In this document: positions 1 to 9,000 of the stretch, one piece after another
Layout: each line of letters opens with the position of its first letter
How positions within the stretch are numbered: the stretch's first letter is position 1
From: UBA4416 sp040386075
GTDB lineage: Bacteria > Bacteroidota > Bacteroidia > B-17B0 > Aurantibacillaceae
Reading direction: 5' to 3'
Assembly (NCBI GenBank): GCA_040386075.1
Contig: JAZKGE010000001.1
Span: 1-64,000 of the forward strand
Length of the DNA: 64,000 nucleotides
Notes under the pieces: model-generated
The model's database searches: none
Seen by the model: only the letters and a program-made list of their open reading frames with translations
Told to the model about the DNA's origin: nothing
Made by a program: the position numbers and the translations under genes

Positions 1-755
1 GCTATATTAATGTAAACATGAGCACGACTGTGTCTGATACCGATCTCTTCCATTCTTTTTAAAGACTCTAGGTAGTTGCTCAATGCTTCCGAATATTCGC
101 CTTGAATATCATAAATAAGTCCAATATTATTATAGGTATAGGCAATGCCCTGTTTATCATCAATTATTTTCTGAAGATCTAAAGCCGCATTATAACTTTT
201 TAAGGCTGCACCATAATTCCCTAAACAATCCTGGTCAATTCCAATATGAAGGTATGCATCGGCAATGTATTGTTTGTTATTGATCTCTTCGCTGATCTTT
301 AATGCAGCGAAATGCATTTTTAAAGCTTCCGAATAATTTCCCTGATGATTATATATAACGCCAATGTTGCTATAACAATTATTGATCTGTTCCTTATCAT
401 TTAGTATTTCATATAAATGTAATGCTGTAAAAAAAAATTTCAATCCGTTAGAGTAATCATCTCTATCGGCATAAATACTGCCAATATTTGCATGCGAATT
501 CGCTATTCCCCTTTTAAAGTCAAGTTTTACAGATAGTTGTAATGCCTGATTAGCATAACTCAAAGCTAAATTAGCATCCGTATCATACAAATCGGCTATC
601 TGATTTAAATGCTTTACTTTGGTAGTGTCACTCCCTTCTGTCTTTACTAAATTTAGTAGGGAGTCCACGCGACCATTCTGAGCAAAAATAGTTTGTGTGA
701 CAAACAAATTACCACAAAAAAAGAAAAAAGCGGTGATTAGCGTTTTACTTAGCAT
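1..755 (-). CDS. TPR-repeat exported protein (partial, runs off the left edge)
   Basis: About 251 residues are visible and the C-terminus lies outside the window. The ATG at 755 begins a signal peptide (MLSKTLITAFFFFCGNLFV, ending at FAQ). It is followed by repeated ~40-residue helical units with TPR consensus, for example 'NIGVIYNHQGNYSEALKMH' and 'NNIGLIYDIQGEYSEALSNY'. In Bacteroidota such N-terminal TPR arrays usually precede a transmembrane helix and a histidine kinase, SpoIIE phosphatase or LuxR-type output. The gene at 45505-47775 in this window is an example of that architecture, but the output domain here cannot be seen. It starts 14 nt after the hutI stop, so co-transcription is possible. 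Confidence 0.8.
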   Translation of the reverse strand, partial: MLSKTLITAFFFFCGNLFVTQTIFAQNGRVDSLLNLVKTEGSDTTKVKHLNQIADLYDTDANLALSYANQALQLSVKLDFKRGIANSHANIGSIYADRDDYSNGLKFFFTALHLYEILNDKEQINNCYSNIGVIYNHQGNYSEALKMHFAALKISEEINNKQYIADAYLHIGIDQDCLGNYGAALKSYNAALDLQKIIDDKQGIAYTYNNIGLIYDIQGEYSEALSNYLESLKRMEEIGIRHSRAHVYINI

Positions 756-769
756 AGAACTTTAGTGTT

Positions 770-2017
770 TTACTGCTTTATTCCATTTATATAAACCGAC
801 TCAATTAAATTACTTCCAAATGAGTATGGAATAAATCCATAAGAACTAATCGATTTTGTAATAAAGAAATTAGCTCTTTTTCCAATAGTGATACTCCCAA
901 CTTCATGAGATAAATGCATAGCATAAGCAGAGTTAATGGTTGATGCATTGATCACTTCTTCGGGAGTTAGTTTATACTGCACACAACCTAAACTCATCAT
1001 GAAATTCATATTGCCGCTAGGGCATGAACCCGGGTTAAAATCGCTGGCAAAAGCTATTGGTAACCCGGCGTCTATCATTTGTCGTGCCGGTGGTAAAGGC
1101 AATGATAAAAAGAAAGCCGCCCCGGGTAATACAGTTGCCATAGTGTTCGATTGTTTTAAAAGTTCGATATCAGCTTCATTGCAGTACTCCAAATGATCTA
1201 CGCTAATTGCCTCACATTCAACACCTACCTGTATGCCTCCAAAATGACTCATTTGCTCGGCATGCACTTTTGGTATCAATCCATGTTTTTTTCCTGCTTG
1301 TAAAATTGTTTTGGTCTCTTCATAGGTGAAATAATTTTGCTCACAAAAAACATCAATATAATCTGCCAGTTTTTCAGCAGCAATTTTTGGCAACATTTCA
1401 TTAATGATCAAATTAATGTACCCGGGTTTGTCGTTCTTATATTCTAATGGCAATGCATGTGCTCCTAAAAATGTTGCCTTTACGGGGATCAAATTCAGAT
1501 CTTTGATTTTTTTGATTACACGTAACATTTTTAATTCACTTTCAATACTTAACCCATAACCGCTTTTAATTTCAATACTTCCTGTACCCTGGCTTATCAC
1601 TTCCTTTAAGCGAACCATGGCTTGCTCAAACAATTCATCCTCTGATGCTTCAGCCAATTTTTTAGCAGAGTTTAAAATACCACCACCTCTTGAAAAAATT
1701 TCTTCATAGCTCAAACCATTGATCCTGTCAACAAACTCACCTTCCCTGTTTCCAGCATACACAATGTGTGTGTGGCTATCAGCATAGCATGGCAAGATCA
1801 ACTTTCCTTCACAATCTATGATCTCCAGTCCTTTCCAGTCTTCAATTCCCGGAAAATTATCCATGCTTCCGAAATCTGCGATCAGCCCATTATCAACTGC
1901 CAACCAGGCATTGTCGATACAAGGTAATTCTTTCATCTCTGTTCCGCTTACTTTTAATACGTTTGCATCACGAACCTGAACGAGGGATTTTATATTTTTG
2001 ATTAATAGTCTTGACAT
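770..2017 (-). CDS. hutI: imidazolonepropionase (histidine degradation)
   Basis: About 415 residues. HutI hydrolyses 4-imidazolone-5-propionate to N-formimino-L-glutamate, the third step of histidine catabolism, in the cytosol. The amidohydrolase metal motif HTH appears in 'DSHTHIVYAGNREGEF'. Further family signatures are 'KVHAEQMSHFGG', 'ISVDHLEY' and 'FASDFNPGSCPSGNM'. An in-frame ATG at 2038 would add seven residues. I prefer 2017 because the family normally begins 'MS-LLIKNI'. No hutH, hutU or hutG lies next to it, so the pathway is dispersed or the gene is solitary. It is divergent from aroC, with a long inverted-repeat element between them. Confidence 0.93.
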   Translation of the reverse strand: MSRLLIKNIKSLVQVRDANVLKVSGTEMKELPCIDNAWLAVDNGLIADFGSMDNFPGIEDWKGLEIIDCEGKLILPCYADSHTHIVYAGNREGEFVDRINGLSYEEIFSRGGGILNSAKKLAEASEDELFEQAMVRLKEVISQGTGSIEIKSGYGLSIESELKMLRVIKKIKDLNLIPVKATFLGAHALPLEYKNDKPGYINLIINEMLPKIAAEKLADYIDVFCEQNYFTYEETKTILQAGKKHGLIPKVHAEQMSHFGGIQVGVECEAISVDHLEYCNEADIELLKQSNTMATVLPGAAFFLSLPLPPARQMIDAGLPIAFASDFNPGSCPSGNMNFMMSLGCVQYKLTPEEVINASTINSAYAMHLSHEVGSITIGKRANFFITKSISSYGFIPYSFGSNLIESVYINGIKQ

Positions 2018-2061
2018 AGTAATTAGTGTTTCAAACATGCAAGTTAAAGCAAATATTACTA

Positions 2062-2193
2062 TTTAACCACATAGACACATAGATTTTATTTTGAGTAAAG
2101 AGGCTGATAGTTGCTACGCTTTAAGATAGAAAATCCATGTCAAAAACTTGTTTTCTATACCAACCTTTTTTTCTATGTCTCGATGTGGTTAAA
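2062..2193. repeat. intergenic inverted-repeat element (MITE/REP-like)
   Basis: Two 22-nt arms, 2062-2083 and 2172-2193, are inverted complements with two mismatches. The outer part of each arm is TTTAACCACAT / ATGTGGTTAAA. The interior holds a smaller inverted pair, TAGAAAA/TTTTCTA. The same 11-nt arm forms the hairpin at 60575-60601, which supports a dispersed repeat rather than a one-off regulatory site. It fills the hutI/aroC intergenic region. Confidence 0.55.
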
Positions 2194-2231
2194 AATAAGC
2201 TACATTTCAGCAAAATGGTTATTTTTACATC

Positions 2232-3326
2232 ATGGCCGGTAACACCTTTGGAACATTATTTCGTTTAACTACTTTTGGCGAAAGCCATGGCGTTGCAATT
2301 GGCGGCATACTGGATGGTTGTCCGGCTGGATTAGAAATTGACATGACCTTTATTCAAAAGGAATTACAACGTCGTAAACCGGGACAATCACACATTACAA
2401 CCCAGCGTAAAGAAGAAGATGACGTAAAGTTCTTATCCGGTATTTTCGAAGGAAAAACCACCGGACATCCCATTGGGTTTACGATCGAAAACACGAATCA
2501 AAAATCAAACGATTACGAACATATTAAAGATGCTTTTCGCCCCTCGCATGCCGATTTTACTTATCAGGAAAAATATGGCATCAGGGATCACCGCGGCGGC
2601 GGACGTTCATCGGCCCGTGAAACAGCCTGCAGAATTGTTGGCGGTGCCATTGCAAAACTGTATTTACAACATCTTAACGTTTCAATACAGGCCTATATAA
2701 GCAGGGTTGGGCATATTAAGTTAGAGAAATCATACAAAGATCTGGATCTTTCAAAAACCGAGGAATCGATCATTCGTTGCCCGGATGCTGCTACTGCTTA
2801 TAATATGGTGAGCTATATTGAAGACATCCGAAAAGAAGGAGATACTATTGGAGGCATTGTAAGCTGTGTAATTAAAGGCACGCCTGTTGGATTAGGAGAA
2901 CCTGTTTTTGATAAACTACATGCCGACCTGGGAAAAGCCATGTTAAGCATCAATGCGGTTAAAGGCTTTGAATATGGCGAAGGTTTTAATTCTATTAATT
3001 TTAAAGGCTCTGAATTAAATGACGTATTTGTCAGTTCGAGCGAAGTCGAGAACAGTAAAAAAATCACAACCTCAACCAATCATAGCGGTGGTATACAAGG
3101 TGGCATCAGTAACGGAGAAGATATTTATTTCAACGTGGCATTTAAACCGGTTGCCACTATCATGCAGGATCAACAAAGTGTAGATAAAGATGGGAATGAA
3201 ACAATTGTAAAAGGTAAAGGCCGTCACGATCCTTGCGTATTGCCAAGAGCAGTGCCAATTGTAGAATCAATGGCGGCATTAGTATTGGTTGATCATCTTT
3301 TAAGAAACAAGACCTCAAAAATTTAA
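2232..3326 (+). CDS. aroC: chorismate synthase
   Basis: 364 residues, normal length. It converts 5-enolpyruvylshikimate-3-phosphate to chorismate with reduced FMN, the last step of the shikimate pathway. The N-terminus 'MAGNTFGTLFRLTTFGESHG', the central 'DHRGGGRSSARET' and the C-terminal 'GRHDPCVLPRAVPIVESM' are the three family signatures. The ATG follows a T-rich stretch with no Shine-Dalgarno. It ends 9 nt before the downstream symporter gene, so the two are probably co-transcribed. Other aro genes are not nearby. Confidence 0.97.
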   Translation: MAGNTFGTLFRLTTFGESHGVAIGGILDGCPAGLEIDMTFIQKELQRRKPGQSHITTQRKEEDDVKFLSGIFEGKTTGHPIGFTIENTNQKSNDYEHIKDAFRPSHADFTYQEKYGIRDHRGGGRSSARETACRIVGGAIAKLYLQHLNVSIQAYISRVGHIKLEKSYKDLDLSKTEESIIRCPDAATAYNMVSYIEDIRKEGDTIGGIVSCVIKGTPVGLGEPVFDKLHADLGKAMLSINAVKGFEYGEGFNSINFKGSELNDVFVSSSEVENSKKITTSTNHSGGIQGGISNGEDIYFNVAFKPVATIMQDQQSVDKDGNETIVKGKGRHDPCVLPRAVPIVESMAALVLVDHLLRNKTSKI

Positions 3327-3335
3327 ATCATATTT

Positions 3336-4694
3336 ATGTTCAGTAAAAAAAACAGACTCATTACAATTATCGTTATCTCCATGATCGTTGGTATTATTTT
3401 AGGTTATGGTATTAATAAATCCATTACTAACAATGTTCCAAAGATCGAACAGTCATATATTCAAAAAGTTTCGAAAGGAAATACTGAAATTGAAAAACAG
3501 ATAACCGTCACCACTGATAAACTTCATAAAGAAAATTTAAAACAGGCCAAGAAAAAAACAGCTTCCAACTACTCTATTTTAAGTGACATCTTTCTACGAT
3601 TGATCAAAATGATCATTGCTCCTTTAGTATTAGCCGTATTGGTAATGGGCGTTGCCAAGGTTGGAGATTTTAAAGCTGTTGGGCGAATTGGAGGAAAAAC
3701 CATTATTTATTTTACGTTTGCTACCCTACTCGCTTTAAGTTTAGGATTGGTTATTGTTAATTTATTTGAACCAGGGAAAGTAATGGCTCTCGATCTGCCT
3801 TCTGCAACGGCTGATTCAGGAGTTAAGGCTCATGCGCAGGATGCTAAGAATTTTGTAGCTCATGTAGTTCCTGATAGTATTATACGGGTGATGGCCGAAA
3901 ATGAGATCTTACCGATCGTGATCTTTGCTTTATTTTTTGGTATAGCAGCAGCGAGTATTGGCGAACAGGGAAAACCAATGATCAAAGCCATGGATAGTTT
4001 ATCGCACATCATGTTTAAGGTCACTAATTTTGTTATGAGTTTTGCTCCAATTGGTGTATTTGGTGCTATCACAGCTGTCGTCATACAACAAGGATTAGAT
4101 GTACTGAGCGGATATGCTTATTTAATGGCTTGTTTTTTTGGAGGTTTATTATTTTTTATATTCGGTATTTTGTTTGCCATTTGCCTTGTACTGCGTATTA
4201 ATTTTTTCTCATTGTTATCTCATGTCAAAGAACCTGTTCTACTGGCGTTCAGTACAGCAAGTTCGGAGAGTGCCATGCCTAAGACCATTGAACAGTTAGA
4301 GAAATTTGGTATTAGTAACCGTATTGTCTCATTTGTATTACCGCTTGGCTACTCATTTAATTTAGATGGTTCTATCATGTATATGACTTTTGCCACTGTA
4401 TTTATTGCACAGGCCTATGGCATTAATATGACCATGGGCGATCAGGTACAAATGATGCTGATCTTGTTAATTACCAGTAAAGGGATGGCGGGTGTACCAA
4501 GAGCATCTTTAGTAGTAATTGCAGGAATGTTGAGCATGTTTAATATCCCTGGCGAAGGATTATTGTTATTATTGGCTGTTGATCAGATCCTGGATATGGG
4601 TCGTTCGGCAACTAATGTGATCGGAAATGCTGTGGCCAGTGCCGTGGTAGCTAAATGGGAAGGTGAAAAACTACATCCAAAAACTCAGATCTAA
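3336..4694 (+). CDS. dicarboxylate/amino acid:cation symporter (DAACS family)
   Basis: 452 residues. A secondary transporter of the GltP/DctA family in the inner membrane, moving glutamate, aspartate or C4-dicarboxylates with H+ or Na+. An N-terminal membrane helix (~8-27) is followed by a charged ~45-residue linker (~28-80) and then the hydrophobic core. Substrate and cation site signatures are 'SYSFNLDGSIMYM', the serine-rich hairpin 'AFSTASSESAMPKT', and 'GMAGVPRASLVVIAG' in HP2. The substrate cannot be decided from sequence. The gene lies 9 nt after aroC. Confidence 0.9.
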   Translation: MFSKKNRLITIIVISMIVGIILGYGINKSITNNVPKIEQSYIQKVSKGNTEIEKQITVTTDKLHKENLKQAKKKTASNYSILSDIFLRLIKMIIAPLVLAVLVMGVAKVGDFKAVGRIGGKTIIYFTFATLLALSLGLVIVNLFEPGKVMALDLPSATADSGVKAHAQDAKNFVAHVVPDSIIRVMAENEILPIVIFALFFGIAAASIGEQGKPMIKAMDSLSHIMFKVTNFVMSFAPIGVFGAITAVVIQQGLDVLSGYAYLMACFFGGLLFFIFGILFAICLVLRINFFSLLSHVKEPVLLAFSTASSESAMPKTIEQLEKFGISNRIVSFVLPLGYSFNLDGSIMYMTFATVFIAQAYGINMTMGDQVQMMLILLITSKGMAGVPRASLVVIAGMLSMFNIPGEGLLLLLAVDQILDMGRSATNVIGNAVASAVVAKWEGEKLHPKTQI

Positions 4695-4740
4695 ACATTT
4701 TACATACAGATTTGTATGCATATTATAACTACAATGTAAC

Positions 4741-5367
4741 ATGTTATTCTACTGGTTAAATCTTATTGGTATTTTTTTCTTCACCATTTCAGGGTCATTG
4801 GCTGCGCGCGATAAAAAACATTACCACGATTACTTTGGTGTTTTTTTTACCGGTTTTATTACAGCTATTGGCGGAGGTACTTTAAGAGATATGATGTTGG
4901 GTGCTTATCCTATTTCATGGTTAAGCGATAAAAACATTTTAATTTCCATCATCATTGCCTTTGCAGCTACTCTATTGTTTAAGAATTATATTATAAAATT
5001 ACGACGTACTCTATTTTTATTTGATACAGTTGGTGTAGGCATTTACACCATATTAGGCGTTCAAAAAAGCCTGGAGCTTGGAGTCAATCCTTTTGCCGCA
5101 GTGATCTTAGGATTAATATCGGCGGTATTTGGCGGTGTTATCCGTGATACTTTACTAAATGAGATCCCTCTGATCTTTGCAAAGGAAATTTATGCTACAG
5201 CATGTATCATTGGGGCTGTTTTATATACAATTATGCTGTCTTTTAATTTCGATACTAATTTAGCAGCCTCCATTTGCATGAGTTTAATTATCATTATCAG
5301 GATAATTGCAGTAAAATATAAGTTAGCTTTACCGAAATTTGATTCAGGGAACAAAACGATAGATTAA
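4741..5367 (+). CDS. TRIC/UPF0126 family membrane protein (YicG-like)
   Basis: 208 residues with about seven hydrophobic helices, arranged as two UPF0126 repeats. Each repeat carries the glycine-rich 'GGGTLRDMMLG' or 'GGVIRDTLLNEIP' motif. Bacterial homologues of trimeric intracellular cation channels share this topology, and the physiological ion and role are not established here. It ends two nucleotides before the rimM start, which indicates translational coupling. A short inverted repeat (CATACA/TGTATG, 4703-4718) lies between it and the symporter gene. Confidence 0.85.
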   Translation: MLFYWLNLIGIFFFTISGSLAARDKKHYHDYFGVFFTGFITAIGGGTLRDMMLGAYPISWLSDKNILISIIIAFAATLLFKNYIIKLRRTLFLFDTVGVGIYTILGVQKSLELGVNPFAAVILGLISAVFGGVIRDTLLNEIPLIFAKEIYATACIIGAVLYTIMLSFNFDTNLAASICMSLIIIIRIIAVKYKLALPKFDSGNKTID

Positions 5368-5369
5368 TT

Positions 5370-5876
5370 ATGAATACGGAAGAAATAGGATACATCAGCA
5401 AAACACATGGTTTAAAAGGCCACGTCATTTTACGTTTGAATGAACTTGTAAATATTGATGAAGATATTAAATCTGTTTTCCTGGATCTGAATGGCTCTCA
5501 GGTTCCTTATTTTATTGAGGAATGCAGACCAAATAATACGGGCTATATTGTAAAGCTCGAAACGATCGATACCGTAGAGACTTCTAAAAAACTGATCGGT
5601 AAAAAAGCTTTTGCCCTGCCTGATTTTATTTTGGAAGCAGATGAATCATTGAAAGAGTTTATTGGTTACGCGGTCATTGATACCCGGTTGGGTAATATTG
5701 GAAATATAGCTGATGTGGATGAAAAAACAGAAAATGCCATTATAAAAGTCCTTCATCCATCGGGTGCCGAGATCATTTTGCCATTTAATGATGATCTCAT
5801 CATTGAAATTGATGACGATATGAAAACCATCGAATTTAATGCGCCGGAAGGTTTGATTGAAATGTACCTGGGTTAA
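5370..5876 (+). CDS. rimM: ribosome maturation factor RimM
   Basis: 168 residues, normal length. RimM binds ribosomal protein uS19 and assists maturation of the 30S head. The N-terminal RimM beta-barrel starts 'EEIGYISKTHGLKGHVILRL'. The C-terminal PRC-barrel ends 'FNAPEGLIEMYLG'. In many bacteria rimM sits with rpsP and trmD, but here it follows the TRIC-like gene with a 2-nt gap and neither partner is adjacent. Confidence 0.93.
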   Translation: MNTEEIGYISKTHGLKGHVILRLNELVNIDEDIKSVFLDLNGSQVPYFIEECRPNNTGYIVKLETIDTVETSKKLIGKKAFALPDFILEADESLKEFIGYAVIDTRLGNIGNIADVDEKTENAIIKVLHPSGAEIILPFNDDLIIEIDDDMKTIEFNAPEGLIEMYLG

Positions 5877-5925
5877 TTTTTACGTTCACGAACTCATTTC
5901 CACGTTTCATGAACTCAAAACAACA

Positions 5926-5944
5926 CTTCACGTACTAAGTGAAG
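5926..5944 (+). terminator. possible weak hairpin after rimM
   Basis: CTTCAC (5926-5931) pairs with GTGAAG (5939-5944) around a 7-nt loop, followed by a short T-containing stretch. There is no strong U-tract, so termination efficiency is doubtful. Just upstream is an imperfect direct repeat (ACGTTCACGAACTCA / ACGTTTCATGAACTCA, 5882-5916). Confidence 0.3.
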
Positions 5945-5972
5945 CATTCTTCATAACTAGTTAAAAATTAAA

Positions 5973-6000
5973 TTGTTAAAAGACAAACTTACTAGCTTTG
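5973..6000 (+). promoter_or_regulatory. Bacteroidota-type promoter for the first giant T9SS protein
   Basis: TTG at 5973-5975, a 17-nt spacer and TAGCTTTG at 5993-6000, an exact match to TAnnTTTG. The coding start at 6046 leaves a leader of about 40 nt. The 10-mer AAACTTACTA (5985-5994) overlaps the -7 element and is shared with the promoters near 23681 and 36551. Confidence 0.65.
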
Positions 6001-6045
6001 CCTTGACTTTTTTATTTACATTTGAGTATACCATTCTACAATTTC

Positions 6046-9000
6046 ATGAAAAAAATTTTATTCAAAACACTTTGTGTCGCAAGCATCTTATTTTCTGTAA
6101 AAACCATTAACGCCCAGTGCTCTCTTGATCAGGTTGGAGCACCAAATTACTCAACTACCTGTGCTATGTCGGATATGGCTGCCGCTCCAACCGGATCGGT
6201 TTATGTGGTTTCATATAACACAACGTCCTCTAAAATATTTTTACATAGCGCCACTACAGCTGGAAGTTGGACACTTATTACATCACTTTCAAATACAACC
6301 AGTGTTAAACCAATCATTGCCATTAACAAAACAAACGGTAAAGTATATGTAGCATTCAGGGACGGAAGTGGTGGAAACGTAGCTAAAGTATTTTACCTTT
6401 CGGGCTCAACTTTAGTGCCTTTAGGTGGATCGGTTTCAGGCGCCAATGTCGTAACAGATCTTTCCATTGCATTTAATTCTTTAGGTGAAGAGTATGTAGC
6501 TTATACGGATGTTACAAACGCCAACAGATCAACCGTTAAAAAATGGAACGGTTCAGCCTGGGTAAATGTTGGAGCAGGAACTGTGTCTTCAGGTGCAGGG
6601 TATTTTAACTCTTTGGCAATAGATAATTCTGATACTCCTTTGCTTGCTTTCCAGGATGTTGCTTCAGGTAACAAAACAGCACTCACGAAATACAATGGAA
6701 CCAGTTGGGTAATGGTAGGTATTCTTGGGACCAATACAACAAACTCCAAAGTAAAAGTCGCCAGCAATAATTATTATTACCTTGGATATACCGAAACTTT
6801 AGGAAATGCTAATGTACAGGTTTTTAACGGTTCTGTATGGAATCAATTAGGGTCTCCTGTTACTAATTTAAGTTCAAGTGCCAATTCTTTTGATATGGAC
6901 CTGGATCCTAATGATCTACCAATATTCACAACTATATTAAGCACACCTCCCTACCCTGTAGCCTATAAATATGCCGGCGTTCCTACCTGGAGTAATGTTA
7001 TTGGTAGTGGCTATTTAAATTCTCAAACAAGTTTAAACACAAATGTAGCTTTTGATGCTACCGGCAACCCTTACTTTTTTTATGTGGATCAAACCAATAA
7101 CAATGGCTTAAATGTAAAAACTGTAACCAGTCCGATTTCTATTTCATCACAACCTTTTTCAGTTTCAAGATGTAATGGACAATCAGGCTCTTTTAGTATT
7201 GGAGCCGTTGGTGGTGCTCCTACCGGTTATCAATGGCAGGTAAATGCCGGTGGTGGATTTGTAAATGCCAGCGCACCATACAATAATGGAACAACATCTT
7301 CTTTGACTTTTAATGCAAACCCCACTATGAATTTAAATGTAGTTAAGTGCGTTGTAAATGTTGGTTGTAAAAACATTATTTCCAATCCTGCTACATTAAC
7401 CGTTATAACTCCTTCTTCTAATCTTGTTCCCTCAAGTCCCACTTGTTTTGGCAGCTGTGATGGCACAATAATGTCTACTCCATTAGGTGGTACAGGCCCA
7501 TACATATTTAGCTGGACTCCAGGCGGAGCCACAACCCAAAATTTAACAGGTGCCTGTGCCGGCACTTATTCTTTAACAACAACAGATGCCAGTGGCTGTA
7601 CAGTTATTGTTAATACAAATGTTACCAATCCTTCGCCTATAAGTTCTTCTATCTCGGGTAATATGACTATTTGCAACGGATCTAATACAAGTCTTACGGT
7701 TACGGCTATCGGCGGTACGGGACCTTATACATACAGCTGGACTCCCTCAGCAAGTTTAAGTTCCTCTACAGGATCTATAGTTACAGCAAGTCCAACCTCT
7801 ACACAAACTTACACAGTAACTACAACCGATGCCATGGGTTGCACATCAACATACACAGTAATGGTAACCGTTAATGCATTGCCATTTGTATCAGCGTCTA
7901 ATGTTACTATTTGTCAGGGTAGTTTTGCTACGCTTAATGCAAGTGGAAGCGCACACACCTATACATGGAACCCAGGTAATTTAGTTGGCCAAATACAAAA
8001 TGTTAATCCCGCAACAACAACTACTTATACGGTAGTTGGAACAAATACTTTAACAAGTTGCACAAATTCTGCAACTGCTTTAGTTACTGTATACATAAAT
8101 CCAACAGTAAATGCAGGCCCTTCAAGAACATTGACCTGTGCTAATACATCAACTACACTTGCCGGTTCAACCACAGGTGGCATTACCTATAGCTGGACAG
8201 GGCCGGGAATTGTTTCAGGTGCAACAACACTTAATCCAACTATAAATGCTACAGGAACGTATGATCTAACTGTTACTTCAGCGCAAGGCTGTACTGCAGG
8301 ACCTTCCCCGGTATCTGTTACTCAAAACATAACGCCTCCAACACCATCTGCATCTACCGGCGGTACATTGACGTGTTCTACAACAACAGCTTCTGTAATT
8401 GGTGGTGGTGGTGGAACCTATAACTGGAGCGGACCCGGCATTGTTGCTGGTGCAACAGCTTCTACTGCCACTGTAAATTTACCCGGCACTTATAATTTAA
8501 CGGTTACAGCAGCAAATGGCTGTACAGCTACGGCAAATACAACGGTTACTCAAAACATTATTGCTCCCAATCCTTTTGCCAGCAGTTCAGCAACTGTTAC
8601 CTGTTCATCTCCCAATACAACTTTAACTGCACTTCCATCCAGCGGCGTATCATATTCATGGTCAGGTCCAGGGGTTACAGGTAGTACAACCACACAAACT
8701 ACAACTGCTAATGCAGGAGGAAATTATACCTTAGCTATAACAAGCTTAACAAATGGTTGTACTGCAACATTTCCTTTCGCTGTTTCACAAAACACAACAA
8801 ATCCTTCTCCTACAGCAAGTACAACAGGGACATTAACCTGTACTACACTTACCGTTTCATTAAATGGTGGACCGGCAGGTTTAACATACCTATGGTCGGG
8901 GCCTGGTATTAGTGGCTCAACTACTACACAAAATACAACAGCTAACGCTCCAGGCATATATACTTTAACTGCATTGAGTGCTGTAAATGGCTGTACTGCA

